From positions 2,457,732 through 2,521,731 of the forward strand of contig KZ111140.1 in assembly GCA_002077045.2 (NCBI GenBank): DNA of 64,000 nucleotides, in the 5' to 3' direction. Source of the stretch: Rachicladosporium sp. CCFEE 5018 (taxonomy: Eukaryota > Ascomycota > Dothideomycetes > Cladosporiales > Cladosporiaceae). Shown piece after piece: positions 50,204-61,534 of the stretch (position 1 is its first letter; each line of letters begins with the position of its first letter). The notes beneath the pieces were generated by a model. It ran no database searches. It had not been told where the DNA came from and was given only the letters and a program-made list of their open reading frames with translations. Both the position numbers and the translations under genes were made by a program.

Positions 50204-52956
50204 CTAATCCAGCCCTATCCATTCCGCCTCAGCACTGCCATCACTCATTTCCTCATCTTCGTTGTGCCTACCAGCGCCACCATTCGCGTGCCAATTGGTC
50301 TCAGCATGGCCGTTACCAATAGCCTTGATTTGTACCTCAGCACCAGGTTTCGGCTGAGCGAGAAAGAACTCGACCGCCCTCTCATTCTTCTCAGTCATCC
50401 TCATGATCTCGCCTTGCAGCCTCCCGACAGCCCGCTGCACTAATCGGACGACTTCAGCGAATTCGCCTTGTCGCTCCTTCAGCACTCTGCCGTGTAATCT
50501 GAGTAATGCCTCGATCCAGATTAGATTAAGCTGGAAGTGCGGCGAAGTGTCTGCCTCTACGGCCACAAACCGCAGTAGTCGCTCGAGGTACACGACCGGT
50601 ACATCACGTACGACGAGGTCGATGTCTGTGACAGGTATCGTGATGTACACCTGTCGAAGCAGCTTCGGTGCCGATAATCGGAACGCCATGCTGAGTGCTT
50701 GAAGCCACTTGCCCTGCTGCAGCGTCTTCAACGTCGAAGCCGGCGTGACGTCGATATCGAGATCAAACGGATCAAACGTCACTGCACTGTCAAGAGAGTA
50801 TATCAGCAAGCCCTCCGTGCTCGCCGCACAGAATGCTCGGCCAGTGGACGAGAAAGCTACACTTGGAACGCGTACTTCTGGTGCGGCTTTGCGTGTGCCT
50901 GCATCACCTCGCTTCGAGCCGGGCAAAGTCGTGTCCATTCGGTCTTCGAGGTCTGACGCCTCGCCTGACTGGTCGAGGAGAGCTTGAGGTCCAGCTTCGG
51001 TGAGGAGCTGGGAGTTCAGGAACTCTTGTGTGCCGTCGAGGGAAAGGTTGATGGATACTGTGAATTTGCGCAGTAGCACGCCGGTCTCGACGGCGTAGAG
51101 GCAGATGTACTTGCTGTTGCCGCTCGCGAGAAGTACTGTGCCATCTGCGGAGTAGGCGATAGTGTCGAAGGACTTTGTGCCAGCTACGTTCGCTGCCAGG
51201 CGCCGATCTGTTGCTTTGCGCCCACCTGATGCGTCTCGCCGACCGTCAAGACCGGACTCTTGAGATCCGGAAGACAATGACCAGAACGTCAGCTGGCCGT
51301 CAAGGGTAGAGACAGCGATCTGTTTGCTGTCTGGCCGAACGACTACCGCAAGGACGTCTGCTTGTAGCTGCAGTGGCTCTGACGTTTGTGTGCGCTGGAA
51401 TATCGACCACAAACGGACAGTACGATCCCATGACCCTGAGATAAGTGTTCCGCCGTTTGGCGCAAATGAGAGACTCGAGATGGGTCCTTCATGTCCAGAC
51501 AGAGCGTCCAGCAGCTGACCAGTCTGCACCGACCAGATATGCACATCGAAGTCGTCCAGACTGCCTGCAGCGACCACTTCGCCACTCGGATCGACAGCTA
51601 TCGAGCTGAAGCTGAGTCGCTTCGGTGCAGTGAATGTGCGAAAGCATCGGTAGCGTATCAAATCGAATGCACGCACACTGCCGTCAAGCGATGCGGTGAA
51701 GAGGACATTGCCTCTTCGTGCAAACTCGCATGCTGTCACGCCGGATGTGTGCTCAGTGAATGTCACCACGCAGAAACCCGATGCTGCATCCCAGACTTTG
51801 ATCTTGCCGTCGTCCGCGCATGTGATGATTCGATCGCCCGAAGGTGAGTATGTTAGTGCATTCAAGTTGTCGAAGTGGCCCTGCTGCTTGAGGATGTAGC
51901 TTTCACTCTGCCATTCCCACACCAGCAGCTGCCCTTGAGCAGAAGAGCCGAATGCCAGCCACTCGCCAGACTTGTTGACCGAGACTGTATCGATTGTCGA
52001 TAATGAGATCGATAACTTGTGTATCTCGCTGAAGCTTGGCAGCTCATGAAGCATGAAGATCCCGTTGCTGAACCCGGTCACCAGCAACTTCGACGAAGCG
52101 TGGAATGCTGCAGTTGTGAGATGTGCGTGGTCCTGGAAGAAGTAGTGTCGCTCGTCAATGCGCCAGCGCTCGTCATCTGCAGTCAGGGCATCCGGATCTA
52201 CGTCTGGAGGCGGCAGATATCTCCATTGAAACAGTGCACCATCCTTTGATATCGTGTAAACTGTCTCCTGGTCATATGAGAACCACGCAGCATGTACTGC
52301 AGTGCGGTGACCCGCTAAGACTGTTGGTGTGAAGCCCTCCTCCGGATCCAGACTCCATATTCGCGCTGTCAAGTCTTTGCTGGCAGACAGGAAGAATCGT
52401 CCATCACTACTCCATTCAATGTTCTGTACAGCGTCGTGATGGCCCACGTATGTCCTGTATCTCACAAAAGGTGCAAAGTCCAGACCGCCACCTTCTTCAT
52501 CTCCCTCTGTTGAGCCCGGCGTTGACGGTGTCTTCCATGCCTCGATCTTCCGACCAAGCGCAACGGCAAAGAATCTCCCACTCGGCGAAAAGACAAGCGC
52601 TGACACTGCACCTTTCAACGAGAAGTGGTACAGTACTACTCTCCGCGTGAAGTGGCTGAGTATGGCATGTCCTTGCTCGTCTACAGTCAGAAGTAGCTGA
52701 CCTTGTGGGTGAAGGGCTATCCGGGCGATGTTCGTCCGGTGTGCGAAGGGCAGAGTATGCGATTTGTTGTTCACAAGGTCGAAGATGGTCACGCGATTGC
52801 CCACTGGCGAGAGCAAGGTGTTGCCGTCTTCTGTGTAGACGAGGTTGCCTTTGCGATAGACTGTGCCAAGAAGGTTGGAGAACTGGTGATGGACTTAGCT
52901 AGTGGAGGGTAGTGATACTTCATGGGAGAACTACCTACATTAAAGTCAGTCTTCAT
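50204..52956 (-). CDS. pwp2: Periodic tryptophan protein 2 (Pwp2/Utp1), U3 snoRNP component
   Basis: Nucleolar WD40 protein of the small-subunit processome (UtpB), needed for 18S rRNA maturation. Two exons, 52939-52956 (18 nt, MKTDFN) and 50204-52882, give 898 aa; the 56-nt intron starts GTAGGT and ends CAG. The joined start MKTDFNFSNLLGTVYRKGNL is the Pwp2 N-terminus. About 12 WD repeats in two propellers fill residues 50-660 (e.g. GHHDAVQNIEWSSDGRFFLS, SGSWDRTVRLW). The Utp C-terminal domain follows (RLSAPKLLRQVYITIPVTDI, VYLERLLRFVA). The tail is acidic. It diverges from septin aspA. Confidence 0.95.
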
Positions 52957-53489
52957 GTTGAAGGCCAGAAGGAACGCCGTACGCCGTGGAACAGAATGCT
53001 ACCTCGGATGCTTGATATACATTTCAATCACCAAAGTCTACGCCAGAACTTTTTGTCAAGCTACCTCGGAGTTCGGAGCCCATGCACCCCACAAACCTTA
53101 GATGATCTTGCCGCAGAGCCGCACTAACCGCGTTGGGTGTCAGGGAAAGGAGAAGCCGTTTCCCACATGCTTGTCGCGATTGCTACACACGACCGCACTG
53201 CACTTACTTCGCAGAGCACCGCAACTTACACATCTTTGGGCAAAACATTGAGAGCTCATCCACTGCACTGGTACGTTCAATGCCTTGGAGCACCCACTCG
53301 CGCGGCACCGTCAAACGCTTCGTCTCCAGTCCAGTCAAGCGCATGGAGCAGCTGCTTGCTCAACATGCCGGAGGGCAAAAGCTCGAGATCACCGCTGACG
53401 ATGACTTAGCGCTACAAGCCACGTACAACTGGTTGTCCAAGCACGGCCGCATCAGACTCGATCCAACGCCGACACCACAGCCTACCACG
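52957..53489. promoter_or_regulatory. Divergent intergenic region pwp2 / aspA
   Basis: 533 bp. The septin frame stays open upstream to an ATG at 53343, so the last 147 bp could encode an N-terminal extension instead of leader. Confidence 0.45.
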
Positions 53490-54788
53490 ATGGCGGAGCA
53501 TTTGTCGCCGATTGGCATTGCCAATGTGAGTCCGGCAGTCAATGGCGGGATGAGATGTACATGCTCACAGTCAGTAGCTCCCGAATCAACGCCACAAGAT
53601 CGTTGCGAAGCGCGGCGCTGCTTTCACGATTATGGTAGCTGGCGAGTCCGGATTGGGCAAGACCACCTTCATCAACACCCTGTTCTCAACCACCATCAAG
53701 AATTACGCCGATCATCGTCGCCGCCACCAGAAGCAGATCGATAAGACTGTGGAGATCGAGATCACCAAGGCTGAGCTAGAAGAGAAATTCTTCAAGGGTA
53801 GGTGCTTGTATGGATATCGAGCATAGACCTTCACTGACGGTACGTGCAGTCCGCCTGACCGTCATCGATACACCCGGCTTCGGCGACTATGTCAACAACC
53901 GCGATTCATGGCAACCCATCATTGAGTTCTTGGACGATCAGCATGAGAGTTATATGCTCCAGGAGCAACAGCCGCGCCGCGTGGAGAAGATCGACCTGCG
54001 TGTGCATGCTTGCCTTTACTTCATTCGCCCGACCGGCCACACACTGAAGCCTCTTGACATTGAAGTGATGAAGCGCCTGTGTTCGCGGGTCAACCTCATC
54101 CCTGTGATTGCCAAAGCCGACACTCTCAGCCCTGCGGACCTGCTCAAGTTCAAGAGCCGCGTATGTCTACCTGCACTGTCTCAGCACAATATGATCACTG
54201 ACAATGAACTAGATCCGCGCCGTGATCGAAGCCCAAGGGATCAAGATCTACACACCACCCCTCGAAGAAGACGACGAGCCCGGTCTTCAACACGCACGCT
54301 CCCTCATCCAAGCCATGCCCTTCTCCGTCATCGGCAGCGAGCGCGACGTCTCCACTCCCGACGGCCGCACAGTCAAGGGCCGCCAGTATGCCTGGGGCGT
54401 GGCCGAAGTCGAGAATGAAGACCACTGCGACTTTAAGAAGCTCCGCGCCATTTTGATCCGTACGCACATGCTTGACCTTATTCACACGACTGAGGAGAAC
54501 CACTACGAGGCCTATCGCGCACAGCAGATGGAGACGCGCAAATTCGGCGAAGCGAGGCCTCGAAAGCTGGACAACCCGAAGTTCAAGGAAGAGGAGGAGA
54601 TGTTGCGACGGAGGTTTACGGAGCAGGTCAAGGTCGAGGAGGGGAGGTTCAGGCAGTGGGAGCAGAAGCTGATCAGTGAGAGAGATCGTTTGAACAAGGA
54701 TTTGGAGGTCAGCCACTCGGTGATCAAGCAGCTGGAGCAGGAAGTCGAGGGACTGCAGGGGAGCATGAGCAGGACTGGGCGTCGTTAA
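53490..54788 (+). CDS. aspA: Septin AspA / Cdc11 type
   Basis: GTP-binding cytoskeletal protein that forms hetero-oligomeric filaments at septa, hyphal tips and branch sites. Four exons, 53490-53525, 53578-53797, 53850-54160 and 54213-54788, give 380 aa. SPIGIANLPNQRHKIVAKRG across intron 1 is the Cdc11/AspA signature start. The P-loop is GESGLGKT, G3 is DTPGFGD, and G4 is AKAD in VIAKADTLSP. A polybasic tract (DHRRRHQKQ) and the septin unique element lie around WGVAEVENEDHCDF. The C-terminus (FRQWEQKLISERDRLNKDL) is a coiled coil. All junctions restore conserved residues. An in-frame ATG at 53343 would add 49 residues. Confidence 0.95.
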
Positions 54789-55286
54789 GTCTTACGTCGA
54801 AAGGCCTCTATTGAGATTCGAAGACCGCACAGCGATGCAATGTGAGCTAGTATGCGCGGGGAGGGACATACTGAGGAGCACGGACGGGCAGATAAGATAC
54901 CATGGTTTTTTTCTATTAAGTTGCGTTATGGGTGTCGAGCGAAGGAAAAGTTGCTGGGTCCATAATACTCTAGGGTTGGCAGCTAGTGTAATGGATCTGT
55001 CGATAGTGCTCACGGCTCTTCTCAACCCATTATCGCCGAGCCGTCGTCCACTGAATCGTCACCGTGCAGCTGCTCACACTCATTACTACAACACGGCAAA
55101 TACGTGCTGGTCAACGTCGTCCTTCCCTCATATTGCCCAAAAGCGAGCATTCTCTTTGGATCCGCTCTCCAGCATTTAGCGCCGGATACGACCGCGCCAA
55201 TCGCGAACAGTCTTACTGGACATCTGCAGTCCCTCGATATTCATTGCTACACCCACACATTATCACCCAATGATGTTCTCCGCACC
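54789..55286. other. Intergenic aspA-wdr83
   Basis: About 500 bp; no gene seen. Holds the wdr83 promoter. Confidence 0.45.
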
Positions 55287-56249
55287 ATGACAACCCCCTC
55301 CTGGGCTCTCACGCCCATCCGACTCCCTCCCCTCCCCTCCGCCGCCCCCCTGAACGCCCTCACCTTCTCCTCAGGCACAGGCTCCTACCTCCTCACCGGC
55401 TCCTCGGACCGCTCAATCACGCTGTACAACCCGGCGAAGAAGCTGAAATTGCAGTCCTACGCCGCGCACGCTCGTCCCGTGCTGTCCCTCGCAGCCTCCA
55501 CCGACAACTCCCAGTTCCTGAGTGGAGGTGGGGACAAGACTGTCTTCGTCTGGGACGTTGCTACTGCGAAGACTGTGAGGAGATTCGTAGGACATAGCGG
55601 ACGGGTCGAGGGCGTCGCGTGGGGAGGTGAGGGGGATAGCGTGGCTGTTAGTGGGAGTTGGGATGGGGGTGTTAGGGTTTGGGATCTGAGGAGTAGAGGG
55701 GAACGGGCTGTGGGGATCTTTGGCGAGGCGGGGGATGCTGTTAGTTGTGTGGATGTTAGGGGCGGGTTTATATTGGCGGGGAGTGTGGATGGACGAGTGA
55801 GGGGGTATGATTTGAGGGCGGGGCGGGTGGAGGAGGATTGTATTGGGGAGGGGGTCACGAGTGTGACGAGCAGTGGGGATGGGGAGAGCTATTTGGTGAG
55901 TACGTTGGATTCGAGATTGAGGTTGATGGATCGGAAGACCGGGAAGTGTTTGCAGACGTTTTGGGATGATGAGATGGTATGTGAGAACTATCGCATACGG
56001 TCCACACTGGCTATCGGCGACTCGCTGGCTGTAAGCGGGAGCGAAAACGGGCAAGTGCTTTGCTGGGACGTACTGACGGGTGAGCTGCGGTATCTACTTC
56101 GGCATAGCGAGGATGGGCCTCGAACGAAACCCGATGCGACTGCGACAAAACTGGACGTGGTCTCGGCTGTCGCTTGGAACCCTGCAAGAAAGCAATTGGC
56201 GAGTGCAGGTGGCGACGGCGGAGTCACAATCTGGGACATGGCAACCTGA
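55287..56249 (+). CDS. wdr83: WD40 protein of the WDR83/MORG1 type
   Basis: Single exon, 320 aa, almost entirely a seven-bladed WD40 propeller: LTGSSDRSITLYNP, SGGGDKTVFVWDV, SGSWDGGVRVWDLR, AGSVDGRVRGYDLR, STLDSRLRLMDR, SGSENGQVLCWDV and ASAGGDGGVTIWDM. Overall length and the fifth-to-sixth-blade segment (KTGKCLQTF, then YRIRSTLAIGD) match WDR83/MORG1, a scaffold linked to MAP kinase modules and to the late spliceosome in other organisms. The middle third is strikingly G-rich on the coding strand. Start chosen at MTTPSWAL, directly before the first blade; the frame is open further upstream without conserved sequence. Confidence 0.85.
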   Translation: MTTPSWALTPIRLPPLPSAAPLNALTFSSGTGSYLLTGSSDRSITLYNPAKKLKLQSYAAHARPVLSLAASTDNSQFLSGGGDKTVFVWDVATAKTVRRFVGHSGRVEGVAWGGEGDSVAVSGSWDGGVRVWDLRSRGERAVGIFGEAGDAVSCVDVRGGFILAGSVDGRVRGYDLRAGRVEEDCIGEGVTSVTSSGDGESYLVSTLDSRLRLMDRKTGKCLQTFWDDEMVCENYRIRSTLAIGDSLAVSGSENGQVLCWDVLTGELRYLLRHSEDGPRTKPDATATKLDVVSAVAWNPARKQLASAGGDGGVTIWDMAT

Positions 56250-56810
56250 GCGACCAGTCTTGCAATAGACTCTGGTGAGGAGCACCACGTGACTGGACTC
56301 TCTAAGATTGCGCACTGGCCACGGAAATTTCACGAACTCACTTTCGAGTCCGGGCTCACGCTGCCGCCGGGGTGTTGCCATACACTTGACTGGGGCAGTG
56401 GAAGGGTTCTGCACCGAGTGAAGAGTCCCTGGGTGATGCACGTCGAAGAGAAGCTATAGAGCGTTGACTGGGCGCGCGCTGCTCGTGAAGTCCGCTTTGT
56501 CGATGGTGAGAACGGCCGTGTAAGTGGCTGTGGATTTGAGGATACAACCGAGACATACATCACGCATGTGTCCTCGAGTGCTCGGCCTCGAAGGTAGGTC
56601 AGCTTATGAAGCTCTGGCTGGTTTATCAACAGTCTTTTCTTCCCTGTTACTCTCGCTCAGATTTCTACTCTCGTACTTCACAAGTGAGAAATTTGACACA
56701 CCTTCCTCCATCCCCGTCGATCAACACATCAACAATACATCATCACAAGACTACCACATTACTTCAGACCCCTCACTCTGACCGGGTCAGAATTTACCAT
56801 ATCAATCACC
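56250..56810. other. Intergenic, CT-rich leader region
   Basis: About 560 bp. The last 150 bp are rich in C, T and ACAA, like a fungal 5' leader. No gene seen. Confidence 0.45.
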
Positions 56811-57803
56811 ATGGCACCCATCACCACCAACACCAGCAGCGGCGCCTCATTGTCGACGTACCGTCACACTTCCAAGGTCGCGAAGCTACGTTCGTCAATC
56901 CGCCGCCAGCACCGGGCATTTGCCAAGCTTGAACACAACCGACTTGTCGCGACGCTCCTCTCTACGACCCCGGATCGCATCTCCACGACACAGCAATGGA
57001 ACACGTACTTGACTTCTCACCCCCACACGAAGGCACTGAGAACATGCGCCTACCAGACATCGACCTTCGGAGCCGAGTTCACGGTCTCGAGATGGTGGGA
57101 CGGCAATCATAGCTTGTGGACCGAGGGCCTGCTGGCAGATGCAACTACCGGTAAGGTTCCGAGCATGCAATCACTGGTGAGACGATGCACGAAGATTCAT
57201 ATCCGGCTCATGCTGGCCGGTCTGAAGCTTCTCAATCGGTTTCACGAGAGTGAGGATGTCGCGTTGATCGAGCAGACTGTGAGAATGGCTTTGCGTCCTG
57301 TCGAGCGGCTCGTGCAACAATGTCGGAGGGCGGAGGAGGTGACTGTTGAGGTTAATGGGAAGGATGGAGTGACGACTAGCATTGCTGCTGAGATGATCGG
57401 GGACTTGTGGGCAGACGAGGATCCCAGGGTCACTATTACGCGAGTGAGGACGCGGGAGATTCCGCCGGTCTGTGCGGGGCACTTCGGGCGCAGGGTACGA
57501 CGGACTGATGGAGAGGGATCTGTGCATCGTGGGCTGCAGGTCAGCGAGCGGGGCGAGACGGAGTCTGAGAAGAGGATTCGGAAGTGGCTTGATGGGGTTG
57601 AGCATGACGCAGTGGTGATCGAGGATGATGAGGTGGAGGTTGCGGTCAAGGTGGAGCAGGTCGAGGAGCATGACGAGGAAGAGTATGAGCAGGAAGAGTA
57701 TGAGCAGGAGGAGTATAAGGAGGAGTATGAGGAGCCGCGACCTGGGATGATGAACAGTGGCGTCTACTATGTGAGGAAGGGCGGGGAGCTGATGGTCATG
57801 TAA
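56811..57803 (+). CDS. Orphan protein with acidic YEQEE repeat tail
   Basis: Single exon, 330 aa. The N-terminal 60 residues are basic (KVAKLRSSIRRQHRAF). The middle is helical with several Trp (FTVSRWWDGNHSLWTEG) and Leu-rich stretches. From about residue 255 the chain is very acidic and contains imperfect tandem EEYEQ units, encoded by a GAGTATGAGCAGGAA-like 15-bp repeat at about 57676-57735. The last residues (GVYYVRKGGELMVM) look ordered. Codon use and length support a real gene, but I recognise no family; a lineage-specific protein is likely. Confidence 0.7.
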   Translation: MAPITTNTSSGASLSTYRHTSKVAKLRSSIRRQHRAFAKLEHNRLVATLLSTTPDRISTTQQWNTYLTSHPHTKALRTCAYQTSTFGAEFTVSRWWDGNHSLWTEGLLADATTGKVPSMQSLVRRCTKIHIRLMLAGLKLLNRFHESEDVALIEQTVRMALRPVERLVQQCRRAEEVTVEVNGKDGVTTSIAAEMIGDLWADEDPRVTITRVRTREIPPVCAGHFGRRVRRTDGEGSVHRGLQVSERGETESEKRIRKWLDGVEHDAVVIEDDEVEVAVKVEQVEEHDEEEYEQEEYEQEEYKEEYEEPRPGMMNSGVYYVRKGGELMVM

Positions 57804-58251
57804 GACCTCGAGATCAAACAGATGATACTCTACCGTTGATAGCCTCAAGAAGGCTGTATATCCCTATCTCTTTCACGGTTACTGAACTCGCCCTTGAATT
57901 AAGCCTTTTGGCTGAGCACATCTTGACTTTCAGCCCCACGCGGGGTGAGGTGTCCCTGCATTCCATTGACACCCCTTCCCCTGCCACTGCATTCATTACC
58001 CGGTTCTGTTACACTGCATTATTCAGCGATACTGCCGTGATCCGCGCCCTCGCTATTGACCGTGGCGCTGCTGTGTGTCACCGCAGTGCTCGTGCGCGTA
58101 CACATGTCCGACTACTCACCACACGCTTGACAATCACCTCTCATATCAAGCTCCCATGGACGGCGATCTTCTTGTCACTCCACCACGATAGGATCTCCCC
58201 TCCCTTCTTCTCTCACCAAATCCTCTTCTACGCTCTCTAGCATCGTCCACG
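57804..58251. other. Intergenic, no gene seen
   Basis: About 450 bp; the last 60 bp are CT-rich, like the leader of the F-box gene. Confidence 0.45.
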
Positions 58252-58889
58252 ATGGGTCTCCTCAAGCACTTCCGCTCCAAGTCCCACCTCCGCGACGCAA
58301 GTCCCAAATCCCCCGACCGAGCAATCCCCTATATGCCCGCACGCTACGGCCGAGACTTCACAACGCGCCTCCCCGACACAATACTCGAGCGCATCTTCTC
58401 ATACGTCTGCCCTCACACCCTCGACGAGACCTACGAGCCCAGCGAGCGCTCGCAGATAGGCGATGGCTGCATGCTCTGCGACTTGCGCGATCTGGCACAC
58501 AGCGCGCAAGTCAGCAGGAAGTGGTACCGAGTCGCGCAGAAGCTGCTTTATACGAGCGTGCGGATCGATGCTGTGCATTACTGTGCGCTGGAGGAAGAGC
58601 TCGCGGAGCGGAGAAGGAAGGCAGCAAAACACTTTCGAAGTAAGTCGAGTATTGAGGCTGGCGAAGTGCCGAATATTCGGCTTTCGTTACTGGCGAGGAC
58701 AGTGAGGGAGAGTGCGACGCTGGCGTCGCAGGTGCTGTTCTTGAAGGTGCCGTATATGACGAGGGAGACTTCGAAGGGGGACCTGGCGCGAGCTGTGTCG
58801 GCGCTGCCGAACCTGAGATATGTGGACTTGCCTGAGGGTTTCTTCACGGGAGATCCGAGTTGCTATCCGCTGAGACAGGAGCTGCAGTC
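58252..58889 (+). CDS. F-box protein, N-terminal part (cut by assembly gap)
   Basis: Frame starts MGLLKHFRSKSHLRD and is open for 212 codons until the run of N begins at 58,890. LPDTILERIFSYVCPHT followed by LAHSAQVSRKWYRVAQKLLY is an F-box with its helical continuation. ALPNLRYVDLPEGFF near the cut begins a leucine-rich-repeat-like part. It probably acts as a substrate receptor of an SCF ubiquitin ligase. The C-terminus is missing from the assembly. Confidence 0.8.
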
Positions 58890-58989
58890 NNNNNNNNNNN
58901 NNNNNNNNNNNNNNNNNNNNNNNNNNNNNNNNNNNNNNNNNNNNNNNNNNNNNNNNNNNNNNNNNNNNNNNNNNNNNNNNNNNNNNNNN
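58890..58989. other. Assembly gap of exactly 100 N
   Basis: A run of exactly 100 N is the usual placeholder for a gap of unknown size. It joins the truncated F-box gene to a sequence that starts in the middle of a duplicate of the regulator gene at position 1,092. Confidence 0.99.
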
Positions 58990-59192
58990 TGAAGAACGTG
59001 GTATCACGACCTTTCAAGGCTACGAGTGGCTGTTGGCTGGGGAAGCATTGGGGTTTCGAGGGGCCAATTGATGAAGATATCGAGCCGGACGCCGATTGCA
59101 TTTACGGGATCAACGAGAAAATTTACTTCGCAGCATTGGAGGAGACTTCCGGCAAGGGTAGACCAGCATCTGGTTCGGTTCGCATTGGATGA
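58990..59192 (+). CDS. Transcription factor 3' end, copy 2 (5' part in gap)
   Basis: The first codons after the gap (KNVVSRPFKATSGCWLGKHW) reproduce the last 66 residues of the regulator at 2-1294 with no amino-acid change, ending at the same TGA. The N-terminal part lies in the gap or is absent. Confidence 0.85.
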
Positions 59193-61534
59193 AGAGCAGG
59201 AAGATCGAGCGGAGTCGCGTCCGCGGGGCATTGCGCATTCGAGGGGTCATTTCGAGAGGAGCAACAAAATTCACATCGACAGAACACGGGGGTCACAACT
59301 GCGGCGAGGTCATGGTAACTGCATGCGCGCATGAAACTGGGACAACAGCACCGCTCTCACGTAGCAGGAAATCACCACTTCGGGATCAGGGTTTGCATAT
59401 TGGCATGAGAACGTAGGCGAGGGCATGTACCTACTACTCTAATTCAGTGACGATAAATGAGGTGATAGTGACGATTCATGAAGTTTGGTACCCTTGCACC
59501 CTCGTTCGACGAGTCTCGCGACCGTGGCGTCGCTCGGCGTTCAGGTCTTGTAATTTCAGCTGCTCGGTCCCGACAGTATGGCACCCAATGCTGTGACAGC
59601 GCTATGATCTGCAATCCACTTGAGATCTGCATCAGGTAGCCAGTGCGCTTAGTGCCTCCGAGCGATAGCCGCGATTGCATGTGGTGGATGCTTTACTGTT
59701 GAATGTTGGCTAGATCGGTCTACGCTTGGGAACTCGCATAGAGTTGTTCAGGGAAATTGTCGACCCGCTGAAGATGGTTTGCATTGCAAAGGACTAAGCA
59801 AAGGATAGACGCCCCGCGCAGTACTGATATTTGCCAGAGACGCCGGCGTAAGGTCCGCTGTTAGCATGTGAAACTAGCAATATCACGCTGAGAAGATACT
59901 TGTGACTACTATGTACAGTAGCTAGCAGATGACAGTCGGCACCGACGTGCGAGCCGAAGCTTGGGCAGGAAGCCGAGTCTGTCAATCGCCGACACGAATT
60001 TGCCCCATCGCATCGCGAAGCAGCGATTGTTACACTGCGTCTGTTCGCTTGTAAGGCCAGTCTTGATGCGGAGGCATCTTGCCGTCTATCCGATCTTTGG
60101 TACACTGGACAATCCTGCAGACCTAGGGCCATGATGAGGCTGACACTACCATCGTGATTGGCATTGATCGACTTGCGGCGTATCTCGTGCGAGATGTATT
60201 GCTCTCAACGACACGCAATCCGCATTTCTTTGATGTCAGAAGTACACGCGTGGTACATTCAGCAGCCGCCGACCTTGTCCATGCCCTGCGCCGCACCGGG
60301 TGTCCCCTCTCACCGCGACCACGCGCGACCGATGCATGCCGTGACGCTAGCGTGCTTTGCCGTAGCCCAACCCGAAACGGCAGCGAACCCGAGGCTCAGT
60401 TAAACCCCGCGAGCGAGACAACAGTCGTGGGGTATCCTGCAGCGTGCAGGCCTGCTGAATCGTCGATGCGCACGGTCGCCGCAATGTCAGGGCCCGAGTG
60501 ATCGACTCGGAGCTCGCGCATCCGAGTAGTGATGTTGGCTTTAGATTGATGGTGATATGGCACATGTACAGTAGCATGCGTGAGTATGCACGTTCGCGAA
60601 CACAGCGGCATGGGCCCTTGTTCCGATCTTCGGCTCTAGGTGATCTGCATGCACACAGACGTTGCGGTTACCTCACTGCAGCCAAGCGACGTTCATGCAC
60701 CGCAGCCAGGCGTCTACGCGGCTGGCGGCATTATACGAGCTGATGAAGGACACGGGACGGTAAGTCAGAACATTGCGATAACCTGGCCGCGGTTAATTGG
60801 GCTGGACTGCACGCCGCACGAAGTGTGCCTAACCGGAGTAAAGAGCAGGGCGCAGACATTCTGCTTCCATGTTTCCGATCCCAGATCCGCAGGTTGAGAG
60901 TGGTCATGGACGTGCTGCACCGGTATATTACCATCTCAGCTCTATGATTGAACGTCGGTCAGAAGATGTGGTCTTGTCTTCCTTCCGATCATTTTGATAT
61001 CAGCCTTACGGAGTCTGCTCCGTATTTCATCGAACTCGCATATACGGCAAAGCATGTGCTTGATCGTCATGTCGACTAGACGGCAAAGTGCGAGATGTGG
61101 TACACCGCTTCAAGTTTCCTCTGCAATCTGCAGAGGAGACATCATCGATATGGGTCCAGACAGGCGATCCCTCCCCAACACTTGCGACCGTAGGTTGCCA
61201 GTGTAGCGTTGGCCTCATGCCACACGTGGCACTCATGTAAGCAGCCCACGGCAGCCACGCGGGAGGATGGCAGTCCATCCTGCCACATCTGTAGAATCAT
61301 ATCTTGAAAGCTGCACCCTGGTGGTGATAGCGGAAGATAGTGCCGGTTCCTATCCCACAGCCAGTTCCAGGGCCACATTGGGCCGATACTAGGATGCGTG
61401 CCGCTATATTGGATCCTGGTCTGCGCAGTGATATGTCCCATGTTTTCGAGTGATCGAGGCGGTGTGGTGCAGACTTGCGGCTCAGCGCGATAGGGACGGC
61501 TGGCTGCGGCTCCAAGCCAAGACGCATGATCGCG
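59193..61534. other. Intergenic, second copy, no gene seen
   Basis: Counterpart of 1295-3664. Indels relative to copy 1 (about 50 bp missing near 60,404, about 25 bp extra near 60,480, plus single-base changes) break the short open frames, supporting a non-coding status. Confidence 0.6.
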
